Positions 1 to 11,500 of a stretch of DNA of 64,000 nucleotides are shown piece by piece. The DNA is taken from positions 74,206-138,205 of the forward strand of contig NW_019776017.1 of assembly GCF_001039355.2 (NCBI RefSeq), given 5' to 3'. How positions within the stretch are numbered: the first letter of the stretch is position 1; every line of letters starts with the position of its first letter. Made by a program: the position numbers and the translations under genes. The notes below the pieces were generated by a model. It had not been told where the DNA came from. It saw only the letters and a program-made list of their open reading frames with translations, and did no database searches. Source of the DNA: Lingula anatina (Eukaryota > Brachiopoda > Lingulata > Lingulida > Lingulidae).

Positions 1-868
1 ATTAACTATGATATCTACAATTTTTAGAGCACAACATTAATTACTTTTTGTGCTACGCTCAAATTAACAGAACGCCCCTTAGACTATGATCTGGGGGTAC
101 GGACACTTCACATTCAAGTAACTGATGCTTTTGTAACTGAAATATCATATTGTTTACCAGTTATTTTTGTCAAAATTCTAAAAATAATATCAAACTTAAG
201 ATATAACAGCAGTACTTTAACCAAAAGGATACAAGTACATGTATTAATCAAAGAGTTTTTTAGAGAAACACCACAGCACGTCTTTCAGTGGATGCTGAAG
301 CTTGGTTGTGTGTCATTCAGTTTGACTTTCATTCACCAGACTTTAATTTTAACTTTTCTTTCTGTTGCTTGACCTTTTTTATTTATTCATTTTTTTCTTT
401 TAGTCTTGATTCCTGTTTTTGGAGTCTTTTCTTCTTTTTCATCTCTCGTTAATTTGCACCTCTTGTTCTACTGTTTTCAGGATTGTTGGGTTTCTGCTTC
501 TCCTTAACTCTCTGTCAGTATGCCCTAATTTCTTCTCTTTACTTTAGTCTTTCTTGCTGGGCCAGCCTAGGATGATTCTTCATTTTTTTTTATTCTCTTC
601 TATGTTACGTGCATTCAACGTATAACGTCTTCCTTACGTGCTTCAGCAAGATTATCTTTACGGATATTATCTCTTTGACGTCTTTTTTTCAAATTATTTT
701 TTGCTGAAAGTAAAATTTTCAGAATCCCCTTTTCTTTTCCTATTTGGCTTTTTGTTTATTGTCATCCATATTTGATACTTCATTCACTGAGAGTATAATA
801 AATGTACTGTTAATCATGCAAGTATTGAAGTGTTCGTACCGCCTCAAAATATATCATATATATAAATT
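1..868. other. AT-rich non-coding stretch
   Basis: No convincing exon or RNA gene is visible. A motif GGGGGTACGGACACT near position 94 recurs at the end of the duplicated block that follows (near 1530), and a partly inverted form (AGTGTTCGTACC) lies near 828. It may be the end of an uncharacterised repeat. Confidence 0.5.
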
Positions 869-1547
869 CATAGAATATTAATCCATTTACAGTTTATTAT
901 TTTGCAATTAGCTATATTTGGCAATATATTCAAACCAACATTGTTCATTTTGAATGCAAAGAATAGCATCTTTACTGATATTATTTCTTTGCAAAATCTC
1001 TTGCCTGACTCTAATTAATCAGTATCACTTTATCGAATATATTTATATACAATGTTTTTTCTAAACATCACAAGACATGAATGTATTTAATATAGTCTAA
1101 AACAATATTTTGTACCATCATTTTGATGTTTTATCACCATTGATAAGTAGCCAGTTATCCAATGGTTAATGTATAACTTGGGGGTACGGAAACTACAGTG
1201 GGGGTACNTTAACATTACTCCATAGAATATTAATCCATATACAACTTATTATTTTGCAATTAGCTATATTTGGCAATATATTCTAACCAATATTGTTCAT
1301 TTTGAATGCAAAAAGTAGCATCTTTACTGATATTATTTCTTTGCAAAATCTCTTGCCTGACTCTAATCAGTATCACTTTATTGAATATATATTTATATAC
1401 AATGTTTTTTCTAAACATCATAAGACATGAATGCATTTTATATAGTCTAAAACAATATTTTGCACCATATTTTGAAGTTTTATCATCATTGATATGTAGC
1501 CAGTTATCCAATGATTAATGTATAACTTGGGGGTACGGACACTACAT
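869..1547 (+). repeat. Direct duplication of about 330 bp across a single-N join
   Basis: Positions 869-1197 and 1221-1547 are near-identical, both beginning CATAGAATATTAATCCAT and ending in GGGGGTACGG followed by an ACTACA-type end. A lone N at 1208 lies between them. Scattered substitutions and small indels separate the copies. Either a real tandem duplication or two haplotypes or contig ends placed side by side. Short ORFs inside look spurious. Confidence 0.8.
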
Positions 1548-2269
1548 TTGGCACCAAATTCTTGCATATCTTTTCATAATAAGGGGTTATGTGCTATTTT
1601 CTTCCTGCAAAATAAATGTCAGTGTAGACATTATAGAATAATAAAATCAGACAGAATATACAAAAAGTAGGAGACACCAAGGGGCTCATGATTATAAATA
1701 CCATAGCATTAATAATAATGGTTACATATGCACAACTCCTTTATTATGTTTAAGTCATACAGGTAACATGGTAAATTCATCTTATTATCACGTAGGTGAT
1801 TTCAAAGTAATATTTGGCCTTATCAAATATGTTTTTCATTGCATTAACAAAAATAAGTAAAATGTGTATCAAAACCCGTTTCTGCAAAATGGTTAAAATA
1901 TATTTTTTTCCTCAGAACATATATTTGGAAGAACCTGCTAGAAGAGAAGACACATGTTGTGGGAATTATACACCAATATCATATTCACCATAAATCATTG
2001 ACATAAAGAGCTAGTGCATCATGTTTATGACCTTCACGGCAAATGACCCACCGTAACAGTTAAAAATAGGTTCTTTTTGAACACATAATTGGCTATATTT
2101 TTGTATATTGTAATCCGATTATTATAATTCTTTTTTTTATTATTATTTTGCTCCTATGAACAGTGTCTTTGATATTAGTCTATCAGCAATCTCCAATCAT
2201 AAATTGTTAATTTATCAGATACTTGTAACATTAACCTCATTTAATTGTTCACCCTGATTGTGAAACAGC
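1548..2269. other. Non-coding stretch with nothing recognised
   Basis: AT-rich sequence with frequent stops in all frames and no recognisable repeat or RNA. Confidence 0.5.
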
Positions 2270-2565
2270 CGTAATAGCGAAATCACCATTAGTTTCGAGG
2301 CTATTATTCGCGACACGTAAATCCCGTTGCAATGACCTCTGCGTATGCATAATTCGTCATTTTGATGTGTCTTTCATGTAATTAAACATAGCGGCAAGTT
2401 TGGATTGCTAGTCATAATAGCATATAACAAAACATGTAACAAAAACACGAAAGCTTATAATAGATTGAATCACTCGGTACCTCTGATAGAAAAGCTTGCG
2501 GTAAATATTCACCTGAAGAATGCTAAAGTCATGTTTTATTATGTATAAAAATTTCAAAATTAAAC
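2270..2565 (+). repeat. Dispersed repeat shared with 19660-19952
   Basis: About 290 bp align to 19660-19952 in the same orientation. Both copies share CTCTGCGTATGCATAATTCG, TGTGTCTTTCATGTAATTAA and AATATTCAC near the end. The second copy lies inside the 971-bp inverted-repeat element at 19495-20465, so this copy is probably a fragment of that family lacking its ends. Confidence 0.75.
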
Positions 2566-2973
2566 ATGGATAATTTATATATTACTTGAATAAATGGTTA
2601 AATACCTTATGGTTATATATTATTAATAAAACCGTAGATGTTTATAAAGTTCTATTGTAAGTAATATATGAAAGCATGATCTAATTATAGGCACTCCAGA
2701 TTCGGTAATAATTACTGTGCCTTCAATCGTTAAAAAAATTACTATGTTAAAAGACGGTAAAAGAAATCGCTGGAAATTTAATATATATATTCATGTAATA
2801 TAACATCGTCTTATTTTCAGGCGAAATTTGCAATAATATCTTGTTGTGTTATTTCTAGTATTTATACGTTGTACACATTTTCTTTCATTTTTAGCTTTTG
2901 TTTTAGGCTAAGCCAAAATAATTTATTTTGCACCCTAGCTTTAGGTATGTTTTGGGGTTAAAAATAGGTAACG

Positions 2974-2986
2974 TGACCTTGACCTT
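2974..2986 (-). promoter_or_regulatory. Candidate nuclear-receptor half-site pair (ERR/SF-1 type)
   Basis: On the minus strand this reads AAGGTCAAGGTCA, which contains TCAAGGTCA, the extended half-site recognised by ERR and SF-1 type receptors. It lies about 670 bp upstream of the copy 1 start. The equivalent site in copy 2 (7454-7466) is altered to TGACCTTAATCTT. The match is by motif only. Confidence 0.3.
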
Positions 2987-3594
2987 CCGTGAACAATTAA
3001 GGCATTCACTGAATGCGCTGATGCTCATCGACATACAGCCAAGCACACGGTCTCTTGTAAGCAAAATATTGCCGCAAATATCCCATTATCTGCTGGCTCA
3101 GCCGTGGTATAAATAAAGGATGTCACGAGAAGAGAGAATGACTATATACCTTGTTTTTCCACCCAACGCGGTTCATGGTCCCATGCGAAGCAAATACTAA
3201 TAGCCGAGGAAAGGCCTACAGTGTTGATATCAGGATTACTGTTACTTGAGCATCTGTCTTGCGTAACTGGAAGTTGGGCTAACGATGAGTCCCGGAAAAC
3301 CTACAGATACACATAACTCATATTAGTTAAGGCAGGTCGCTTAGGACCTAACGTTCAGTGTGCACCGGACTTAAGGAGAGCTGTGGTTTCAAATGGTTGC
3401 GTGACGCGTTATTCAGCAGGCGGGGGAGTAGGCAGGATTCCCAACGCTCGGAAAAGTCTTTGGATGTATAGAAAGACCCTGGTTGGACAGACCGCATGAC
3501 AAGCAAAATGGCGTGTACGGGTCACTAACATGTTTACGGGTCACTAACACTAACATATTTCGATCAATTGATAAAAAAGTGGACCATATTCTTA

Positions 3595-3603
3595 TTTATA
3601 AAG
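3595..3603 (+). promoter_or_regulatory. Candidate TATA box of acetyltransferase copy 1
   Basis: TTTATAAAG lies 50 bases before the start codon, followed by a conserved block ending in ACAGAAATG. The same arrangement occurs before copy 2 at 8103-8111. This would leave a very short 5' leader. A second TATAAATA at about 3108 is also conserved and could be an alternative, more distal promoter. Confidence 0.45.
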
Positions 3604-3652
3604 AACTTAAGACTATACAGCAATCAAGAATTAGTCAAAGAGGATAACAGAA

Positions 3653-4038
3653 ATGTTTGCTAATACAGTACGAAGACATGTGACGATTTCACGCTTTTTC
3701 AATGCTGTGCGCAATGAACGTCTTCCTTCGGTCTTAGTTGGAGATCCATTTCGCAGACACCGGACACAGAGACCTGTGTTTCAGCGTTCTTTTACTTCGA
3801 CCACGGAGGGCAGCCAAGGGGTTATTATACGCCGTGGAAGAAAGGAAGACGTCCCGGGAGTCTGGAAACTGACAGAGGAATTCAAGTGGAATAAACATCA
3901 AGACATGATTGAAACCCTCTTCAAAGTATGTGAAAATGGCTGGACTATAGCGGAAAAGGACGGAAGTGTTGTGGGTCAGTATTAATTCTTTCTAAAAATG
4001 TAATCTCCAAATAATTCTACATGTGTATATTATATAAT

Positions 4039-4103
<65 letters not shown>

Positions 4104-5483
4104 NAAATTGACATGTTGAATGGTTGAAAGATCATGTCTCATGGATAGAATACACGATCAATTTCTAATTTAGGTACAGTTTATACCGTATTAACGATGA
4201 TAATTCATTTGTAGGTTGTTGTTTGACACACGACTTTAATGATGATCTGACTACAGTGGGGCACTTTCTAGTGTCGTCAAAGATGCGCGGTTATGGTGTA
4301 GGTAAGTGCGTTAAATCGAATTCCATTAAAAACACATTTCCAACCAGTAGTCAACTATATAAGTAATATACGTTTATACATTTCAACGGTGGATCGCTAT
4401 TTTTCCACTTTCAAATTGTACATGACATATGGTGGTATTGCCAACCCTTTAACAGCTGCATTTGAATTTTGTTAGACCAAGGAGTTATATCACTCCTTGG
4501 TTAGACAAAGAATAACTTCTTAAATAGTCATGGCTACAATTACAATTAAGCTTCGGTCAATTATCTCAGCTTTGTGTCAATAAACCGCATGATGACCGAA
4601 ACACAAAGTCCAGAACTAATTTGTTATGACTGCGAATTTTGAAATCAAGACCAAGAGTTCAATTGTTTAGAGTTTAATCTGTTAAATTGTGGAGTGTGGC
4701 GCATGGGGAGCCGATGAGACCATAAGAGGATTAGGAGGCTTTACTTTCAAGTGGGTCTACTATATTTGCTTCTTATAGTTATTAGAGTGTACGTGCTGCT
4801 AACAGACAGAATATTATGAATTTCTCCTGTGGTTTTATTTCATTGTAGGGGGACAAATACTGAGAAACATTGTAGAGGAATATGGCGAAAGAAATATTCA
4901 TTTTAGTTCCATTTCGTATATGATAGATACATATGAAAGATACAACGGTACTCCGCTCTCTCGGGGAGACACGGGAGGAAAATATTTCGGCGTCTTCAAG
5001 GACATCCCTCTTCCACCGGATGCCTTACGCAAATACCATCTATCTGACCTGCGCCAAGTTGAACTGTCGGACCTCATTGAATATGATACGTCATTCCACG
5101 TGGTACCAAGACCGGAAATGCTGAAGATTTGGCTTGGCCAAACAACGGCAGAAACGCTCGTCTTGTTGGAGAAGGGAAAGATAGCCGGTTACGGATCAAT
5201 CAGGCCTGCTATGAACGGTTTCTACCTTGGACCCCTCTATGCAGAAAATACGATCGGAACCCTGGTTCTCTTCAAGGCTTTGGTGGACCTCATTCCACGA
5301 GATTCCAACGTCGATTTTTTTCTGCCACATGCGAACGAAGCGGGTCAACAGATTTTGAAAGCCAACGAAAGCACCGTAGGGTTGTACGACACTTTTTACA
5401 AATGTGCTAGGAAAAGTTATATTCCAGTACCAAAATGGACTAATGTATTTGCATTACTCTTTAACGAGTGCGGACTGTGCTAA
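3653..5483 (+). CDS. GNAT-family N-acetyltransferase, copy 1 (three exons)
   Basis: Exons 3653-3974, 4215-4301 and 4849-5483 join in frame to 347 codons plus stop. Each intron has GT and AG ends and interrupts a codon after its first base. Residues 1-50 are rich in Arg and Ser with few acidic residues (MFANTVRRHVTISRFF), which suggests a mitochondrial presequence. A GNAT fold follows from about residue 58 (VIIRRGRKEDVPGVW). The acetyl-CoA signature R-x-x-G-x-G appears as RGYGVGGQIL across the exon 2/3 junction. The C-terminal half resembles the second GNAT-like domain (Acetyltransf_18 type) found behind the first one in many invertebrate acetyltransferases. The substrate cannot be read from sequence. 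Intron 1 contains a run of over 60 T ending in a single N. Copy 2 is about 90% identical. Confidence 0.85.
4038..4104. repeat. Poly-T tract ending at a single N
   Basis: An uninterrupted T run of about 65 bases in intron 1 of copy 1 ends at N 4104. Copy 2 has only a short T-rich and G-rich stretch at the same place (about 8545-8605). The length is probably unreliable because of the assembly join. Confidence 0.85.
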
Positions 5484-6099
5484 GTTTATAAATTCATTCT
5501 GTCTCCTTTTTTAGTTTGTTTTTGGAATTGGTTTATCTTATTAGCTCTTTTGGTTTGTATGCAATTAACATTATTTTCAATTGATCTTGTCATTGAATGA
5601 ATGGACTGATTGATTTAATAATCATGCATCATTGAGGCTTTTTTTTTGCCCAAATTAATGAAGTGTATAATGTCACAGTTATCCCATTTATTCATTGCAT
5701 TTTTCTAAAGTTAATGTTAGTTTTGGAGTAATTGCACGACCAAAACCTCAACTGGTCGTCATATTTCATTAACTAGACTGATAATGACACTTTGCATTTA
5801 GAAATTGGCACCTTATGAAATCCTTCATGAGAAATGATCAATGTTTAAAGAGTCATCGAGCTCAGCTTTGAGTTTCATGTATATAGGCCAAGACATCATT
5901 GAACTTACATAACACTACTTGATTTTGATGTTAATATAAGGCTTTGGATTGGTAATAAATAAATATGGTTTTCATAGATAATATTTGACTGGTAATGTCC
6001 AACCTTGGAGAAGCTTGTTTGTGGCGACCTGGTGGAGAGTGCTCCCCCACTAACCGGTCTTTAATAGCACTGTTTACCAAAATACAAACATCATTTTAA

Positions 6100-6439
6100 A
6101 GGGATAATAACTCTTCGTATGAGATCTATATTTCACAATAAAAACATTGTGAATAACTCATAGAAATATAATATATTCTGTTTTACCACAAAAACGGCAG
6201 TTATAGCTATTTTTCTGATATCTGAGCTTGTCTTTAGACAATGTGACCTCCATTGATGGCTATACTCTTTTAAAATTTCTTAAGAGATTTTAACAAAAAA
6301 CCAAACTTTTTAGAAAAAAAAAATTAAGGCCTAACTTTGAATGTAAAAATGGATTCATTAACCATTGGTAAGTATGGGAAAATTGTTGTTTACTCCAGGA
6401 AAATTCATTTTTTGGCCGAAACGAAGAGTTATTATCCCT
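6100..6439. mobile_element. 340-bp MITE with TTAA duplication (Kolobok-like)
   Basis: Perfect 19-bp terminal inverted repeats AGGGATAATAACTCTTCGT bound the element, flanked by TTAA at 6096-6099 and 6440-6443. The paralogous site downstream of copy 2 (about 13077-13081) reads CATTTTAAGCA without an insertion, confirming insertion at TTAA. TTAA duplication is used by piggyBac and Kolobok transposons, and an AGGG end fits Kolobok better. No coding capacity. Confidence 0.85.
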
Positions 6440-6527
6440 TTAAGCAAAAATATAACAGGGAATAAACAAGGGCAATGTTTTGGGATGATTGCCCTTGCTT
6501 GACGATATAGTTGAGGGTATTATGTAA

Positions 6528-6655
6528 TAGTTACAACTGCTCTGGGTATATGCGATATACAAGGGTGTAATCATCTCGGCTGCGCCTCGATGGTCACAGT
6601 CTTGTACTAGTATATCTCATACAGTGACCGACGAGTAGTTGTAACTGACTTAAAC
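6528..6655. repeat. Imperfect inverted repeat before the recombinase remnant
   Basis: AGTTACAACT near 6529 and AGTTGTAACT near 6640 form the ends of an imperfect palindrome that also includes the ATATAC-type blocks. It lies at the point where the duplication homology stops and the Crypton-like fragment begins, so it probably belongs to the inserted element. Confidence 0.5.
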
Positions 6656-6840
6656 CACGGCTGTCCATTGGCTACTCCGCAATCCTTGACATATTTAGTC
6701 GTACGTGATTAATGCAACACGCTGTCCTTGGTGCTGCTCAAGTTGGCCCATATACCCAGAAAATATTATTAAGTATTACGTTGTTGGAGATGCCTCGAAT
6801 ATTCATTCTCCCTGCACTGATGCGCTGAGAGAGCCATAAT

Positions 6841-7195
6841 ATGGACTCAGAAGATGTATCCGTATCGCAACTCTTTAATATTCCAACTCAAAATTTATTT
6901 AATTCAGTCACTGAGGAGAGGCCGTCTATTCGTTTAGAAAAACCCGTTGATAATATCACATTTTAAGAAAATATATCCAGCAGTATTCCTAAAAGCACTC
7001 AGCAAAGTAAGAGATGGGCCTTAAATATTTTCAAAGAGTGGCGTACCTGGAGAAATTTTAAACCTTTAACTGTAGAAGATAAAATGTGGCCCATTCCCAC
7101 CCTTGCCGACGGAGAAACAGCAAAGCTAGATTATTGGCTTGCCAGATTCATCAGTGAAATAAAAAGAGGCAGGATCGTTCTTTCTACCCCCCAGG
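6841..7195 (+). pseudogene. Crypton-type tyrosine recombinase N-terminal fragment
   Basis: From ATG 6841 the frame reads MDSEDVSVSQLFNIPTQNLF and onward to an in-frame TAA at about 6964-6966. The same frame then continues with IPKSTQQSKRWALNIFKEW and LDYWLARFISEIKR. This pattern (a K-x-T-x-x-x-x-x-WAL-x-x-F-x-x-W segment, then LxYWLxRFxxEI) is typical of the N-terminal part of the QRICH1/ZMYM/KCTD1-like (DUF3504) proteins derived from Crypton recombinases. The catalytic domain is absent. A possible splice donor CAG/GTGACA follows at about 7195. It is broken by the stop and truncated. Present between units 1 and 2 only. Confidence 0.6.
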
Positions 7196-8102
7196 TGACA
7201 TTTCAAATAAAGTATTTTAAAATAATTGTATAATTTACTTTCAAAGCACTTACTGCAAAAATATCTAATGGATAATTCCTTATATTACTTGAATAAATGG
7301 TTATACACGTATATAAATATTAATAAAACTATTATTAATAAAACCGTGGATGTTTATAAAGTTCTATTGCAAGTAATATAAAATTCTATTGTAAGTAATA
7401 TATGATTTATGGCCCCTAGCTTTAGGTATGTTTGGAGTTAAAAATCGGTAACGTGACCTTAATCTTCCGTGAACAATTTTAATTAAAAGGCATTCACTGA
7501 ATATGCTGATGCTCATCGACATACAGCCAAGCACACTGTCTCTTGTAAGCAAAATACTGCCGCAATTATCCCATTATCTGCTGGCTCAGACGTGGTATAA
7601 ATAAAGCATGTCACGAGAAGAGAGAATGATTATATATCTTGTTTTTCCACCCACCCGGTTCATGGTCCCGTGCGTCTCAAATACTTATAGCCGAGGAAGG
7701 GCCCACAGTGTTGATATCAGGATTACTGTTACTTGAGCATCTGTCTAGCGTAACTGGAAGTTAGGCTAAAGACGAGCTCCAGAAAACCTGCAGAGACACA
7801 TAACTCAGGTAAGTTAAGGCAGGAAGCTTAGGACGTAACGTTCAGTGTGCACCGGACTTAAGGAGAGCTGTGGTTTCAAATGGTTGGGTGACGCGTTATT
7901 CACCAGGCGGGGGAGTAGGCAGGATTCCCAACGCTCGGAAAAGTCTTTGGATGTATAGAAAGCCCCTGGTTGGACAGACCGCATGACAAGTAAAATAGCG
8001 AGTACGGGTCACTAACATGTTTACGCCCAGTTCCTTTTTCCTCTACAAGAAGAAATAAGTAGCATTCGATCAACTGAAAAAAAAAAGTGGACCATATTCT
8101 CA

Positions 8103-8111
8103 TTTATAAAG
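8103..8111 (+). promoter_or_regulatory. Candidate TATA box of acetyltransferase copy 2
   Basis: TTTATAAAG at the same distance from the start codon as in copy 1, with the surrounding 60 bases nearly unchanged. Confidence 0.45.
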
Positions 8112-8160
8112 AACTTTAGACTATACAGCAATCAAGAATTAGTCAAAGAGAATAACAGAA

Positions 8161-8562
8161 ATGTTTGCTAATACAGTACGAAGACATGTGACGATTTCAC
8201 GCTTTTTCAATGCTGTGCGCGATGAACGTCTGACTTCAGTCTTAGTTGGAGATACATTTCGCAGACACCGGACACAGAGACCTGTGTTTCAGCGTTCTTT
8301 TACTTCGACCATGGAGGGGAGCCAAGGGGTCACTATACGCCGTGGAAGAATGGAAGACGTCCCTGGGGTGTGGCAACTGGCAGAGGAAGCCATGTGGAAT
8401 ACACATCATGACATGATTGAAACCCTCTTCAAAATATGTGAAAATGGCTGGACTGTCGCGGAAAAGGACGGAAATGTTGTGGGTCAGTATTATTTCTAAA
8501 AACGTAATCTCCAAATAATTTATTGATGGTCTACATTTGTAATGTTTTTTTTTAATTTTCTT

Positions 8563-8593
<31 letters not shown>

Positions 8594-11500
8594 TGGGGGG
8601 GGGGAAGGAAGTGTCATTTTCTTTGTGTAATTATTATAAAAATTGACATGTTGAATGGTTGAAACATCATGTCTCATGGATAGAATTTGTCTCAGTTTTA
8701 GGCCTTACAAGCGCACGGTACCCTTACCGCTTGTAAGGCCTCATAGCAGTATGTACAAAAACCTTGAGACACTTAACCCAGTAGGCATAGTTGCGTTGGA
8801 TCAACGTTGAGAACAGGTTGATACGTGGAATTGCCGTTGATCTACCTAAATTCAACGTCAAATCAACGTTGATCCAGCAACGTCGAAACACCGTCATAAT
8901 GTGACGTTGACTCAACGTTGTATTTTGGTCAATGGCACAACCTTGCAGTTATAGATTGTAATTTAAAATATTAATTATTGAAAACGTGATACTTTGTTTA
9001 TCAGTACTGTAACTAAATTTATCAAAATAATAACAAAATTGTGTCTTTAGTTAACTAGTGAATTTTCTTAACTTGTTATTCAGAAATACATTCCAATAAT
9101 TGAATTACTTGCAAGGTCAGCTAACACTAGGATAAATAAGTTGCTGTAAATGTGATGGAGTTAACAGTTCTTGGTAACCTGTTGTAGATAGACAGGTTGA
9201 GGTGACTGTGACTTTGTTATATATATTTATATATAAAGTTGTAGTTATCTTCTTATATATATACATATATATATATTTTTAAGAAAAGAACTATATATAT
9301 TAATCCAAATCTTGGAAATTCTAACTTAAAGGCCGTACATTTATACCCTACATATATTTAGCCATCAAACATGTCCTACTGCTAAACACATCCAGGCTAA
9401 TGTCCCGCTGGGTGGGGTTGATATAACATTGTTTTCTGACGTTGATACAACGTTGTTATCTGAGGTTGACACAACTTTCAAATCCAACGTTTATTCAATG
9501 TCTACTCAAAGTTACGGTTCAACGTTGTTTCAACGTTAAAACAACATAATTTGCCCGCTGGGAAGTACCTCGAAATATCCACGTTCTGACAATCTCTGTG
9601 GGTCCTCCGTTGTACCTTGTAGTATGTAAATCCAATTAAAAGTGTTTTCGTGTACTTTCAGGCACGAGGCTCATAAAGTTTTGGTCTTTTTATTTCAGCT
9701 TCCTACTGCACTGACACAACAGCACGCCATATTGTCGAACATTCGCGAAAAGGGCGACCAGTTTTTCAAGGTCGACCTCGAAATGGAGACCTGTTTCCAA
9801 TGTAAACTTTTGCGACTTCTTTTTACTTATTTTATTATAATTATTTACTTATTTTATTATTAATTAATTAATTTATTTATTTATTATTATTATTATAATA
9901 AATTGTTTTATTTTTTTATTTTATTTTTATTTTTATTTTTTTCAACGACAAGAGAAACGCAAGAAGAGGTGAAGGTGTACGGTGAACTTGAAGTCTTTTC
10001 TGTGATGCAAAGATGTGTTCTCAGAGTGAATGACGATGTTTTGTTCTGTGGTTCATTTTTCATTTCCAAAATAAATAAATAATAAATATTTATTAATTTA
10101 ATAAAATTATAATAAATAAATAAATAATACATTAAAAATTAAGTAAACGTTTTTTTTTTAAATTTTTATCTTTCCTTTTAATTTTTTATCATTCCTTTTA
10201 ATTTTCCATTCATGTATTTTAATGAAGGGTGAAAATAATACCACTAATAATACAAAATAATACAATACGTGATTTTTTAAAATAAATTTTATTGCTATTA
10301 AATACAATTATTATAAAATTTCTCAAATATTTATTCATGAAGGTTTTAACGCAAAAATTGACCAAATTCGACAGAAGCGCAAATGGATGGCCAAATGCAC
10401 GTAAAACATCTATAAATTGGAGGTGGCCTACATGGATCAAACACCATTCTTCACCACCTGTCTCCAGAAGTCGCAAAAGTTTACATTGGAAACAGGTCTC
10501 CATTTCGAGGTCGACCTTGAAAAACTGGTCGCCCTTTCCGCGAGTGTTCGACAATATGGCGTGCTGTTGTGTAAGTGCAGTAGTAAGCTGAAATAAAAAG
10601 ACCAAAACTTTATGAACCTCGTGCCTGAAGGTACACGAAAACACTTTTAATTGGATATACATACTACAAGGTACAACGGAGGACCCACAGAGATTGTCAG
10701 AACGTGGATATTTCGAGGAACTTACGTGTCTCAAGGTTTTTGTACATACTGCTATGAGGCCTTACCAGCGGTAAGTGTACCGTGAGCTTGTAAGGCCGAA
10801 AACTGAGACAAGGATAGAATACACAATCAATCTCTAATTTAGGTACAGTTTACACACACTGTATTAACGATGACGATTCATTTGTAGGTTGCTATTTGAC
10901 ACACGAATTTAATGATGACTTGACCACAGGGGGTCACTTTCTAGTGTCGTCAAAGATGCGCGGTTTTGGTGTAGGTAAGTACGTTTAATCGAGTTCCATT
11001 GAAAGAACATTTCCACCCAGTATTCAACTTCGTAAGTTATATACGTTTATACATTTTAACGGTGGATCGTTATTTATCTACTATCAAAATGAATATGACA
11101 TGTGATGGTTTTGCCAACCCTTTAACAGCTACATTTGAAATTTGTTAGACAAATAATAACTTTTAAAATGGTATTGGCTGTAATTATAATTATTCCTTGG
11201 TTATCTCAGCTTTGAGTCAATAAACCGCATGATGACCGACACACAAAGTCTACAACTGTTTTGATATGATTGCGACAAAGAATAACTTTTAAAAGTTACA
11301 CGACAAAGAATAACTTTTAAAATGGTATTGGCTGTAATTACAATTAATCCTTGGTTATCTCAGCTTTGAGTCAATAAACCGCATGATGACCGACACACAA
11401 AGTCTACAACTGTTTTGATATGATTGCGAATTTTGAAATCAAGACCAAGAGTTCAGTTGTTTAGAGTTTAATCTGTTAAATTGTGGAGTGTGGCGCGTGG

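Larger units (their letters stand above)
2570..6525 (+). repeat. Tandem duplication unit 1 (acetyltransferase gene copy 1)
   Basis: The sequence from about 2570 (TATATTACTTGAATAAATGG) to about 6525 (GACGATAT, then GTTGAGGG) is paralogous to 7268-13145. Homology covers upstream DNA, exons, introns and downstream DNA, so the duplication was genomic and not by retrotransposition. Unit 1 has about 250 bp near 2680-2930 absent from unit 2, and carries the MITE at 6100-6439. Unit 2 carries a 2.1-kb insertion in intron 1. Confidence 0.8.

Noticed and set aside
2928-3116. 62-codon ORF upstream of acetyltransferase copy 1
   Set aside because: The matching region of copy 2 has frame-breaking changes, so it behaves as upstream non-coding DNA.
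10219-10734. 171-codon minus-strand ORF and its plus-strand partner at 9642-9863
   Set aside because: They are the two mirror-image arms of the foldback transposon, not independent genes.
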